From an uncultured Nocardioides sp. (lineage in GTDB: Bacteria; Actinomycetota; Actinomycetes; Propionibacteriales; Nocardioidaceae), in the NCBI RefSeq assembly GCF_946885725.1, contig NZ_CAMPGZ010000036.1:1-23799 (forward strand): DNA of 23,799 nt, in the 5' to 3' direction. The number at the start of each line of letters is the position of its first letter. The stretch's first letter is position 1. Under the pieces are notes generated by a model. The model did not search any database. It was not told the origin of the DNA and saw nothing but the letters and a program-made list of their open reading frames with translations. Shown here piece after piece: positions 9,823 through 17,013 of this stretch. Made by a program: the position numbers and the translations under genes.

Positions 9823-10558
9823 TGCCGCCCTCCCCGCCGGTGACGAACCGGATCGACATCGTGGTGTTGCCGACCTTGATCTGCGCACCGTCGTCGAGCG
9901 TCGCCTGCGAGACCTTGTGGCCGTTGACCAGCACGCCGTTGGTCGAGCCGAGGTCGACCACACTCACCTGCGGTGTGCCGCCGGTCGCCGGGTCGCCGGG
10001 GTAGATCCGGATCTCCGCGTGCCGCCGGGAGACGCCCGGGTCGTTGATGCGCAGGTCGGCGTCGTTGCCGCGGCCGATGACGATGCCGGGCGGGTCGAGC
10101 GGGTGGCGCATGCCGTTGACCTCGAGGATCACGTTGGCCCGGCGTACGGCCGTGTCCGTGACCGCGGAGTCGGACGCCGGCGTCACGCTCGCCAGCGCGG
10201 AGCTGCGCACGTGGAACCGCCCGGTCGTCAGGTCCTCCTTCTGGTCGAAGGAGATCGAGACCGGACCGGTGAAGACGTAGGACTGCTCGTGGGCGTGGTC
10301 GCGCAGCATCTCGACGAGCTCGTCGGAGAGCGTGGAGGAGTACGGCGCCAGGCGCTGGTAGTCCTGCGGGGACAGCTCTACGTGGAACTGGTTGGGCACC
10401 AGCCGCCGGTTGCGCGAGAGGATCTGCGCGGAGTTGTCGACCTCGCGCTGCAGCGCGGCCGCGACCTCGACCGGCTGGACGGCGGAGCGGAAGGCCTTGG
10501 CGAACGCGCCGGACACCAGCTGCTCCAGGCGGTTCTCGAACCGCTGCAGGATGCCCAT
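9815..10558 (-). CDS. fhaA: FHA-domain protein FhaA (DUF3662)
   Basis: FhaA is a cytoplasmic reader of phosphothreonine that in mycobacteria binds MviN/MurJ and modulates lipid II transport. The product has 247 residues. The DUF3662 domain covers about 1-115, starting MGILQRFENRLEQLV as is typical. A short linker leads to an FHA domain at about 140-240, with IGRG at 161-164, SRRH at 177-180 and GSTNG at 204-208. M. tuberculosis FhaA is about 527 residues; the shorter form here lacks the long low-complexity linker. The ATG at 10558 is preceded by GGGAGG at ideal distance. It is the first gene of the minus-strand cluster. Confidence 0.95.
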   Translation of the reverse strand: MGILQRFENRLEQLVSGAFAKAFRSAVQPVEVAAALQREVDNSAQILSRNRRLVPNQFHVELSPQDYQRLAPYSSTLSDELVEMLRDHAHEQSYVFTGPVSISFDQKEDLTTGRFHVRSSALASVTPASDSAVTDTAVRRANVILEVNGMRHPLDPPGIVIGRGNDADLRINDPGVSRRHAEIRIYPGDPATGGTPQVSVVDLGSTNGVLVNGHKVSQATLDDGAQIKVGNTTMSIRFVTGGEGGNV

Positions 10559-10904
10559 GCGCCACCTCCCTCGGTCTCCGGTCTGGCCCCGTGGTCTGCC
10601 CTTTGATCTGCCCGTGCGATCTCACCCAGTGCGGTCTGGAATGTACCCACGCTCCCGACCGCGAACCGGACCCCGGGGCGCGTCGGGCATGGCGCAGGTC
10701 ACCGTCCGCCGCACCGCCTTCGTACGTCCGGAGGACGGCTTGTGGGCATCGTATCGGGACCGGCGAAGCCTGCCGCGTTCCGCCGTTGGCTCGGTGCTGC
10801 GGGGCTGCTCCCCTCTCGTTCTGCTCCTCTCTACTGCGCGTCTGCGGCGGCCGACGCCGGTTTTGTCGGGGGAAAGCCGGTCGGCTACCCTGAGCAGGCT
10901 TCAC
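10559..10904. promoter_or_regulatory. Intergenic region: fhaA operon leader and tRNA promoter region
   Basis: This 346-base stretch has no credible gene. On minus, a TACATT hexamer (10645 to 10640) could be the -10 box of the fhaA operon, giving a leader of about 75 bases. That leader contains GGGCAGAT and GGGCAGAC, then the GGAGG site before fhaA. No clear -35 is visible. From about 10650 to 10860 I see nothing recognisable; the open frames have no family resemblance. The right end holds the tRNA promoter. Confidence 0.45.
10863..10891 (+). promoter_or_regulatory. Likely promoter of tRNA-Leu
   Basis: TTGTCG (10863-10868) and TACCCT (10886-10891) are separated by exactly 17 bases, a good match to housekeeping sigma-factor promoters of actinobacteria. 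Transcription would begin near 10898, about seven bases before the mature tRNA 5' end at 10905. Confidence 0.65.
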
Positions 10905-10988
10905 GCGCGAGTGGCGGAATAGGCAGACGCGCACGGTTCAGGTCCGTGTGCCCGAAAGGGCGTGGGGGTTCAACTCCCCCCTCGCGCA
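10905..10988 (+). tRNA. tRNA-Leu (anticodon CAG)
   Basis: The sequence folds as a class II tRNA of 84 bases. The acceptor stem pairs GCGCGAG with CTCGCGC, discriminator A. The anticodon stem pairs CACGG with CCGTG around loop TTCAGGT, giving anticodon CAG, which reads CUG, the dominant leucine codon at this GC content. The long variable arm is TGCCC-GAAA-GGGCG, as expected for leucine. The T arm has GGGGG-TTCAACT-CCCCC. CCA is not encoded. It is transcribed away from the fhaA operon. Confidence 0.97.
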
Positions 10989-10990
10989 CG
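10980..10990. repeat. tRNA-end copy of an 11-bp direct repeat
   Basis: CCTCGCGCACG covers the acceptor 3' strand of the tRNA plus two bases. The same 11 bases recur in the same orientation at 11570-11580. Direct repeats of a tRNA 3' end can mark integration sites, but 11 bp is short for that. Confidence 0.45.
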
Positions 10991-10997
10991 TGAGCGA

Positions 10998-11029
10998 ACG
11001 GCCCCGGAGACCTCGGTCCCCGGGGCCGT
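10998..11029. terminator. GC-rich hairpin, likely terminator between tRNA and reductase remnant
   Basis: ACGGCCCCGG (10998-11007) pairs perfectly with CCGGGGCCGT (11020-11029) around a 12-base loop. It lies just beyond the tRNA and just beyond the stop of the convergent reductase frame, so it could end transcripts from both directions. There is no T tract, which is common for actinobacterial terminators. Confidence 0.65.
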
Positions 11030-11047
11030 CGTCATGTTCGGTCGGTG

Positions 11048-11572
11048 TCATGTCCGGTCGTAGGTGAGGAACAGCGCGCCCCTCGGCAGCTCGGTGCGGT
11101 CGGCGAGGCGCCAGGCCTGAGGAGAGAAGGTGGCGTCGCGGCCGAGCAGGCCGATGCCGGCGCCGATCGTGAGCGGCGCGACCTTGAGAACCAGGCGGTC
11201 GATCTCGTCGGCCAGCGTCGCTGCGATGGTGCCCCCGCCGACGATCTCGACGGACGAGTCGGGGTCCGGCACGAGCGTGGTCGAGAAGACCACGTGCCGC
11301 AGGTGCGGGAACGCGTCGCTGGCTCCGGCCTTCAGGCCGAGCTCGTAGGAGTTCCGGCCCTCGAGAACGGTGTCGAACGTCGTGCCCGGCTCGGTGATGC
11401 CGAGCGCCTCTCGAGCCATGGCGGGCAGCGTCTCGGGGAAGTGCGTGGTCAGGTGCTCGACGTTGTCGGGAGTGACCGGGCAGAACCCTCCCGGACCGGT
11501 CGGGTCCGAGCCGTCGGGGCCGGCGACGAAGCCGTCGAGAGTGGTGGCGGCGAGGTAGCTCAGGGTGCGCCT
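11048..11572 (-). pseudogene. RibD/DHFR-type reductase, 5' end and internal segment lost
   Basis: The frame encodes the RibD C-terminal/dihydrofolate-reductase-like family, NADPH-dependent reductases usually of about 190-205 residues. Recognisable pieces in order are RTLSYLAATTLDGFVAGPDG, a GFCPVTPDN loop, GTTFDTVLEGRNSYELGL, HLRHVVFSTTL, then VGGGTIAATLADEIDRLVLKV and a normal C-terminus. Two lesions are visible. First, the codon where Met should precede RTLSYLAATTLDG is AGG (11572-11570), and no ATG, GTG or TTG lies in frame before the stop at 11596-11594. Second, VEI joins directly to VGGG, whereas relatives have about 20-25 residues between them, including part of the cofactor fold. The first in-frame ATG (11419) would drop the first core strand. 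I infer a pseudogene of 174 codons. Confidence 0.75.
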
Positions 11573-11580
11573 CGCGCACG
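11570..11580. repeat. Distal copy of the tRNA 3'-end repeat
   Basis: CCTCGCGCACG is identical to 10980-10990. It begins exactly where the reductase frame loses its start codon: family-like sequence stops at 11569 and this repeat takes over. Confidence 0.45.
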
Positions 11581-11593
11581 ACCTAGGGGTTGC

Positions 11594-12133
11594 TCATGTC
11601 ACCCGGTCGCCGGCCGGCGTGACGACCCACCACAGCCCGCCGTGCGTGGCGATGTCGTGGCACTCGACCTCGCCGGGCCCCTCGTGGGCGTAGGAGTAGA
11701 GCGGGTGCCCGTTGTAGGTCACCTGGGTCGAGCCGTCGCTCCGCTTCGTCGTACCGAGGAGTGACGCGTCCACCCCGCCCGCGGCTCGGGGCGTCCCCGT
11801 GGTCAGCACGGGTGGCCAGAGCGCGGCGCAGTCGCCGTAGCACTGTGGCTTCGAGGACGGCTCGCTCTGCCAGATGTAGACGACCTGCCGCTTCGGGCCC
11901 CAGAGGATCTCGCCGTACTCGCTGCCGGCGGTGGTGATCGTCGTCCCGCGAGCCGTGCTCTTGGCCGGCTTCGACCTCGCGGCACTCGGCGCGGCCGTGC
12001 TGGTCGGCGAGGTGCGCGACGGCGATGCCGTCGGTGACGTGGTGGTGGCCGGCTCGGCGTCGTCGGCACCGCAACTCGCGCCGGCGATCGCCAGGGCGAT
12101 GACGGCTGCCGTCCGGAGGACGCCTACGGTCAC
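11594..12133 (-). CDS. Secreted lipoprotein, COG4315-like (Lipoprotein_15 repeats)
   Basis: The 179-residue product has a hydrophobic signal sequence (about 5-18) ending in GASC, with Cys21 as probable lipidation site, then a Ser/Thr/Pro/Ala-rich stretch (25-62). The folded part matches short lipoproteins of unknown function that carry Yx(F/W)xxD-type motifs: YIWQSE at 86-91, CYGDCAALWPPVL at 98-110, LGTTKRSDGSTQVTYNGHPLY at 126-146 region, and YSYAHE. Cys98 and Cys102 may form a disulfide. The role of the family is unknown. The GTG at 12133 gives the right signal peptide length; its ribosome binding site is weak. The reductase remnant follows on the same strand and in the same frame. Confidence 0.8.
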   Translation of the reverse strand: MTVGVLRTAAVIALAIAGASCGADDAEPATTTSPTASPSRTSPTSTAAPSAARSKPAKSTARGTTITTAGSEYGEILWGPKRQVVYIWQSEPSSKPQCYGDCAALWPPVLTTGTPRAAGGVDASLLGTTKRSDGSTQVTYNGHPLYSYAHEGPGEVECHDIATHGGLWWVVTPAGDRVT

Positions 12134-12162
12134 GTGGCCAACCTACGAAGCGGAGCGCACCC

Positions 12163-12189
12163 TTGACAGCTCTCCCAGCCGGGTAGACC
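12163..12189 (+). promoter_or_regulatory. Possible promoter and inverted repeat upstream of the symporter gene
   Basis: TTGACA (12163-12168) is followed after 15 bases by TAGACC (12184-12189), a somewhat short spacing. The same -10 region lies within GTAGACC (12183-12189), which is repeated in inverse as GGTCTAC at 12215-12221. The repeat could be an operator or a leader hairpin. Confidence 0.35.
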
Positions 12190-12268
12190 ATCGGACCCGC
12201 CTGTCTGGACCGGAGGTCTACTTCCGGAGCCGGATCCGCTGACTACTCGGAGTCACCTGGAGACGCGC

Positions 12269-13771
12269 ATGCAGCTGCTCGACCTCGTCGTCATCGTCCT
12301 CTACCTCGCGGCCTCGGCGTGGCTGGGCCTGCGCCTCTCCGGCAAGCAGGGCAACCTGCGCGGCTACTTCCTCGGGGACCGCGACCTGCCGTGGTGGGCG
12401 GTCTGCTTCTCTGTGGTGGCCACCGAGACCAGCGCGCTCACGGTGATCAGCGTGCCGACGGTGGCGTACCTCGGCACGCTGACGTTCCTCCAGGTGGCGC
12501 TCGGCTACCTGCTCGGCCGGATCGTGGTCGCCGCCGTGCTGCTGCCGCGCTACTACCGCGGCGAGATGACCACGGCGTACGCCTATCTCGGGCTGCGCTT
12601 CGGCCGCGGCATGCAGGGGCTGGCGTCGGTGGCGTTCCTGTTCACCCGGCTGCTGGCCGACGGCGTCCGGCTGTTCGCCGCGGCGATCCCGATGAAGGTC
12701 ATCCTCTCGGGCATCGGCATCGACCTCTCCTACTTCGTGATCATCGCCGTGCTCGGCATCGTCACGGTGGCCTACACGTTCGTCGGCGGCATCCGCGCCG
12801 TCGTCTGGGTCGACGTCATGCAGATGTTCATCTACGTCGCGGGCGGCATCGCGGCGCTCGCGTACGTCGTCGCCGGGACGGACGGCAACTTCCTCGCCAC
12901 GGCGGCCGACGCCGGCAAGACCCAGCTCCTCGACTTCGCGTCCGACCCGGTCTCCGCGCCGTACGCCTTCGTCACCGCGGTGATCGGCGGCGCTCTGCTC
13001 TCGACGGCGTCGCACGGCGCGGACCAGATCGTCGTGCAGCGGCTGTTGACCTGCCGCACCCTGCGCGACGCGCAGAAGGCCGTGGTGACCAGCGCGCTCG
13101 TGGTGTTCGTGCAGTTCGCGCTGTTCCTCGTCGTGGGCCTCGGGCTCTGGGCCTACTACGACGGCCGCACGCCGGAGCAGCTCGGCCTGGCGACGGGCGA
13201 CGAGATCTTCCCGACGTTCATCGTCGACGTGCTGCCGCCCGGCCTGTCCGGGTTGATGCTGGCCGGGATCATGGCGGCCGCGATGAGCACGCTGTCGTCC
13301 TCGCTCGCGGCGCTGTCGTCGTCGACGATGGCCGACCTCTACCAGCGGTTCAGCACCCGGACCCTCAGCGACGAGGAGGGCCTGAAGCTCGGCCGGCTCT
13401 TCACCCTCGGTTGGGGCCTGGTCTTCATCCTCGCGGCGGCGCTGTTCCGCGGCACCGACAACCCGGTCGTCGAGCTCGGGCTCAGCGTGGCCGGCCTGAC
13501 GTACGGCGGCCTGCTCGGTTCCTTCTTCCTGGGGCTGTGGGTGCGCAAGGCGCGGCAGACCGAGGCGATGGCCGGTTTCGCCGTGGCGGTCGCGGTGATG
13601 TCCTACCTCTTCCTGTTCCAGAGGGAGCTGGTCGGCTTCACCTGGTACACCGCGATCGGTGTCGTCATCACCCTCGTGGTCGGCGGTCTGCTGTCGCTGC
13701 GGCACCGCGAGGACTCGCCGCTGGCCGACCGCGCCGCCGACGAGGAGACCCGCCTCAGCGTGGGCGGCTGA
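12269..13771 (+). CDS. Sodium:solute symporter (SSS family)
   Basis: The product is a 500-residue secondary transporter of the sodium/solute symporter superfamily, with about 12-13 hydrophobic segments. The N-terminus (DLVVIVLYLAASAWLGL, then GYFLGDRDLPWWAV) is typical, as is SVVATETSALTVISVP for the first core helix. The signature FVGGIRAVVWVDVMQ lies at 171-185, and a Ser/Thr-rich segment with MSTLSSSLAALSSSTMADLY near 336-355 fits the sodium-site helix. The substrate cannot be read from sequence; sialic acid, sugar and other solute branches look alike. The ATG at 12269 follows GGAG by seven bases. The C-terminus is a short acidic tail. Confidence 0.9.
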   Translation: MQLLDLVVIVLYLAASAWLGLRLSGKQGNLRGYFLGDRDLPWWAVCFSVVATETSALTVISVPTVAYLGTLTFLQVALGYLLGRIVVAAVLLPRYYRGEMTTAYAYLGLRFGRGMQGLASVAFLFTRLLADGVRLFAAAIPMKVILSGIGIDLSYFVIIAVLGIVTVAYTFVGGIRAVVWVDVMQMFIYVAGGIAALAYVVAGTDGNFLATAADAGKTQLLDFASDPVSAPYAFVTAVIGGALLSTASHGADQIVVQRLLTCRTLRDAQKAVVTSALVVFVQFALFLVVGLGLWAYYDGRTPEQLGLATGDEIFPTFIVDVLPPGLSGLMLAGIMAAAMSTLSSSLAALSSSTMADLYQRFSTRTLSDEEGLKLGRLFTLGWGLVFILAAALFRGTDNPVVELGLSVAGLTYGGLLGSFFLGLWVRKARQTEAMAGFAVAVAVMSYLFLFQRELVGFTWYTAIGVVITLVVGGLLSLRHREDSPLADRAADEETRLSVGG

Positions 13772-13912
13772 GCTCGCGCGCAACCCCACGTAACCTCAGG
13801 CGCCCGGCGTCGTTTGACAGGCCAGGAGGCCCACGAGGCCGGGCGGAGGGTCCCGGCGGGACGGACGGGTCGCGGCCTCCCGCTCGGCAGAGGGACCCAG
13901 CAGGAGTACGCC

Positions 13913-15163
13913 GTGCTGCGAACGGCTTCATTGACCAGAGCGCTCGGGACGGTCGGCGCGCTCGCCGTCCTCACCCTCGTCACGGCGGCGCCGGCCTCCG
14001 CCCAGACGATCTCCTCCGCCGAGGCGACCGCCGTGCGCGGCTCGGTCGCCGGCCAGCCGACCGACTCGGGCACCGTCCGGGCGGTCGACGAGGGCAGCGG
14101 CGTCCGGGTCACCGGCACCGCGAGCCCGTCCGCCGCGGTGCTCGGCAACCAGCGCCTGCTCAACGCCGGTGTGCTGGCGCAGGAGGCGACCGCGGGCGTC
14201 GTCGACGGCGCGGGTACGTCGGCCGCCTGCGCGGGCGTCGCCGGTGAGGGCGGCTCGGTCGCCCAGGTCGGCTCGTCGCGCTGCCTCACCCCCGGACAGC
14301 CCGTCGGCCTGTCGGTCGCCAACCTCGACCTGACCGGCGCCGTGGTCGCCGACCCGGCGTCGTCCCTCGCGCCGCTCAACGGTCTGCAGCCCGTGATGGA
14401 CCAGGTCGTCGGGCCGGTCACCCAGGCGGTCAGCCAGGGCCTCGCCCCGCTCGGCGAGACCGGTATCGCCGGCACCGTCGGTGCGATCGAGGCCCGCTGC
14501 ACCGCCGCGCCCGCCGGCGTCGACGGCAGCAGCCACATCACGGATGGTCGGCTGACGCTGTCCGTGGGCGGCACCGCGGTCGACGTGCTGAACCTGCCGG
14601 TCGACCCGGCGCCCAACACCGAGCTGTTCGTGAACCTCGACTCCGTCGCCACCAGCGTGCTCGACGGCCTGCGCACCCAGCTCACCCAGACGCTGGACGG
14701 CCAGGCCGCGCCCCTGGCCGCCGTGATCGACCCGCTCCAGCAGCAGATCGTGGACGGCGTGCTCGCCCAGGTCGGCCCGCAGCTCAAGCCGCTGAGCGAC
14801 AACGTGCTCAAGGTCGTCCTGAACAAGCAGGTCCGGACCGCCGACAGCATCGAGGTGACCGCGCTGAGCCTCGAGGTGCTGCCGGCCGCCGCCGCGCTCG
14901 CGGACGCGCCGCTGGCCACCGTGGACGTCGGGCACGTCGCGTGCGGCCCCAACGGCCGCGTCGTCGAGGCCGCGGCCCCGGCCGCCCCGGCGAAGAAGCC
15001 CGAGAAGCCTGCCAAGAAGCTGCCGCGCGTGCCGGCCGTGATCGCCTCCGGCGTGGCCGAGGAGCCCGAGCCCTGGTACGACGGCCTGGTCGGCCCGGCC
15101 GCGGCCGTGCTGGCGGCCGCCGCGGTCGGAGCCCTGGGCGGCTTCCGCGGCAGCCACCGATGA
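13913..15163 (+). CDS. Secreted membrane-anchored protein, putative sortase partner
   Basis: I do not recognise a named family. The 416-residue product has a cleavable signal peptide (basic start VLRTASLTR, hydrophobic core about 11-25, APASA then QT at 26-32). The mature part is Ala/Val/Gly-rich with Cys106, Cys124, Cys196 and Cys344, enough for two disulfides, and a helix-like middle (about 245-305). A Lys/Pro-rich stretch (361-372) precedes LPRVP, then a hydrophobic segment (about 392-409) and a basic end FRGSHR. That layout resembles a cell-wall sorting signal without LPxTG. I chose GTG at 13913 because CAGGAG lies just upstream and the signal peptide then starts correctly. Its stop overlaps the sortase start as ATGA, so the two are probably made together. 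Confidence 0.8.
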   Translation: MLRTASLTRALGTVGALAVLTLVTAAPASAQTISSAEATAVRGSVAGQPTDSGTVRAVDEGSGVRVTGTASPSAAVLGNQRLLNAGVLAQEATAGVVDGAGTSAACAGVAGEGGSVAQVGSSRCLTPGQPVGLSVANLDLTGAVVADPASSLAPLNGLQPVMDQVVGPVTQAVSQGLAPLGETGIAGTVGAIEARCTAAPAGVDGSSHITDGRLTLSVGGTAVDVLNLPVDPAPNTELFVNLDSVATSVLDGLRTQLTQTLDGQAAPLAAVIDPLQQQIVDGVLAQVGPQLKPLSDNVLKVVLNKQVRTADSIEVTALSLEVLPAAAALADAPLATVDVGHVACGPNGRVVEAAAPAAPAKKPEKPAKKLPRVPAVIASGVAEEPEPWYDGLVGPAAAVLAAAAVGALGGFRGSHR

Positions 15164-15711
15164 GCCGCTCCCCCGACCGGTTCAGCCCGCTGCTGGCGCT
15201 GATCGCGCTGGTGGCCGTCGCCGCGGTGGTGGCCTACTTCCGGCCCGACGCGGAGCCCGCTGGTGCGGCCGTGGCGCCTGCGGCCCCGGTGCGGCTCGTC
15301 GTGCCGAAGCTCGACCTCCGCGCCTCCGTCGTACCCATCGAGGTGGAGCCGTCCGGCGTGCTGCACCCGCCGGCGGACGTCGACGACGTCGGCTGGTGGA
15401 AGCGCAGCGCCCGGCCCGGCGCGAAGAACGGCCCGACCCTGCTCACCGGCCACACCGTGTCGTCGGGCGGCGGCGTGATGGACCGGCTCGGCAAGCTCGA
15501 GCCCGGCGACCGGGTGGTGGTGCGGACGAAGGCCGGCCGCGTCGCCTACGAGGCCACCGACGTGCGCGTGCTGTCGCGCCGCGAGCTCGCGCAGCGGCGC
15601 CAGGAGCTGTTCGGTCGCGGCGGACCGGCGCGTCTGGTGCTGGTCACGTGCACCGACTGGGACGGGCACGTCTACGAGAGCAACGTGGTGGTGACGGCAG
15701 AGCCGGTCTAG
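15160..15711 (+). CDS. Class F-like sortase
   Basis: Sortases are membrane-anchored cysteine transpeptidases that cut a C-terminal signal on exported proteins. The 183-residue product has an N-terminal membrane helix at about 8-26 and a sortase domain at about 43-180. It shows PVRLVVPKLDL at the domain start, GVLHPP, the catalytic histidine in LLTGHT (His98), and the catalytic cysteine in LVLVTCTDWDG (Cys164). The usual catalytic arginine follows the cysteine by about ten residues, but no arginine occurs anywhere after Cys164; the position before SNVVV is Glu173. The ATG at 15160 overlaps the upstream stop. The TAG stop shares bases with the convergent ltrA stop. Confidence 0.88.
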   Translation: MSRSPDRFSPLLALIALVAVAAVVAYFRPDAEPAGAAVAPAAPVRLVVPKLDLRASVVPIEVEPSGVLHPPADVDDVGWWKRSARPGAKNGPTLLTGHTVSSGGGVMDRLGKLEPGDRVVVRTKAGRVAYEATDVRVLSRRELAQRRQELFGRGGPARLVLVTCTDWDGHVYESNVVVTAEPV

Positions 15712-16967
15712 CGCCCGGCGGCCAGCTCGCGCAGCATCTCCTCCTGGTGCCGGTGCCCCACCGTCTCGTAGCCGACGACGGTGACGGCGGGCGCGACCGC
15801 CAGCACGACGAGGCACCACGCCATGTCCACGCCTGCCGCGGCGAGGACGACCGCGAGGACCAGCACGGCCGCCGTACCGGCGAGCAGCCCGGCGTGGAAC
15901 GGGTCGCTGTGGGTCATCATCGCCGTCCAGGTCGCGTAGAGCGTCACGGCGAACACCGCCAGCGGCACCGCCACGCTGAGCACCGTGCCGACCGCGCCGA
16001 TCTCAGTGTGGTGCTCGAGGTAGAAGGCCGCCACGTGCAGCCCGGCGCCGACCGCTGCGAGGGCGCCGAACACGGCGATGTGCGGGTAGCCGAACGCGAA
16101 CCCCCGGTCCGGGCGCAGCGCCAGCAGCGCGCCCCAGGGCGCGGTGAAGTACGACCACCAGAGCCCGAAGGTCAGACCCACGCCGGCCACGGTGACCAGG
16201 ATCGCGTCGAGGCTCCAGCCGCCGGGGCCGTGCACGACGGCCGAGAGCGACGCGACGGTGCCGATGATGCCCTCGCCCAACGTGATGATGACCAGCAGCG
16301 AGTAGCGCTCGGCGATGTGGTGCGGGTGCCAGGGCGTGCCGCCCTTGCGCCGCTCCGCGATCGCGGGACCGGAGAGCTCGACCGCGTAGAGCAGGGCGTA
16401 GCCGACCACCGCGGTCGCGAGCGGCACCGACAGGAAGACCATGACCGTCCAGCCCACCTGCGCCAGCAGGATCGTCCAGACGTAGGTCAGGTGGGCCGCG
16501 CGCCGGGCCGGGTCGTGCCGCGACGCCCGCAGCCACTGCACGGCCATCGGCACGCGCATCACGATGTACCCGGCCACCACCACGCCGTTGTCGAGCGTCG
16601 GGCCCTCGTCGATCGACGCGAACACCTCGGGCAGCCCCAGCGCCAGGATGATCACCCCGACCATCTGGACCATGGTCGCGACCCTGCAGACCCAGTCGTC
16701 CTCGTCGTACGCCGAGGCGAACCAGCTGTAGCTGATCCACGCCCACGCGATCGCGAAGACGGCGAACGCGAAGCCCAGGACGCCGGTGCGCACGTGGTCC
16801 TCGGCGACGTAGTGCGCGAGCTCGTTGGCCGCCTGGCCGAAGGCGACGACGAACACCAGGTCGTAGAGCAGCTCCAGCGGCGTGGCCGCTCGGTGTGGCT
16901 GGCGGGGGTCGCGCCCACGCAGCGGTCGGCGTCGGTGGCCGAGGTCGGGAACGGCTGACTGGCTCAC
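15708..16967 (-). CDS. Low temperature requirement protein A (LtrA) family membrane protein
   Basis: The 419-residue product belongs to the LtrA family, first linked to low-temperature growth in Listeria; its biochemical role is unknown. The hallmark N-terminus is ATPLELLYDLVFVVAFGQAANEL at about 28-50, preceded by an Arg-rich cytoplasmic segment. About ten hydrophobic helices follow, including the characteristic EHHTEIG and HPHHIAERYSLLVIITLGEGI region with its histidines. The GTG at 16967 gives the usual family start. It lies 46 bases after the GNAT gene on the same strand, so it may be the last gene of a lepB-GNAT-ltrA transcript. Confidence 0.9.
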   Translation of the reverse strand: MSQSAVPDLGHRRRPLRGRDPRQPHRAATPLELLYDLVFVVAFGQAANELAHYVAEDHVRTGVLGFAFAVFAIAWAWISYSWFASAYDEDDWVCRVATMVQMVGVIILALGLPEVFASIDEGPTLDNGVVVAGYIVMRVPMAVQWLRASRHDPARRAAHLTYVWTILLAQVGWTVMVFLSVPLATAVVGYALLYAVELSGPAIAERRKGGTPWHPHHIAERYSLLVIITLGEGIIGTVASLSAVVHGPGGWSLDAILVTVAGVGLTFGLWWSYFTAPWGALLALRPDRGFAFGYPHIAVFGALAAVGAGLHVAAFYLEHHTEIGAVGTVLSVAVPLAVFAVTLYATWTAMMTHSDPFHAGLLAGTAAVLVLAVVLAAAGVDMAWCLVVLAVAPAVTVVGYETVGHRHQEEMLRELAAGR

Positions 16968-17013
16968 CCGCCCGATGATGCCGCGTCCGGCCGGTGTCGG
17001 CCCAGGGTCGTGG

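Noticed and set aside
11583..11597. ATG overlapping the lipoprotein stop as a start for the reductase
   Set aside because: It reads only Met-Ser-Asn-Pro before a TAG and is in a different frame from the reductase sequence.
12218..13789. 523-codon minus-strand open frame opposite the symporter gene
   Set aside because: Its composition (runs of Arg, Glu, His and Gln) is that of an antisense shadow, while the plus frame has clear symporter motifs.
13772..13912. Possible riboswitch before the secreted protein gene
   Set aside because: The leader is GC-rich with GGGTCCC-type complementary stretches, but I find none of the conserved motifs of ydaO or other known riboswitches. TTGACA at 13814 has no -10 box at a suitable distance.
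13814..13912. Upstream ATG extension of the secreted protein
   Set aside because: It would add 33 Gly/Arg-rich residues before a well-formed signal peptide, whereas the GTG at 13913 has a good ribosome binding site.
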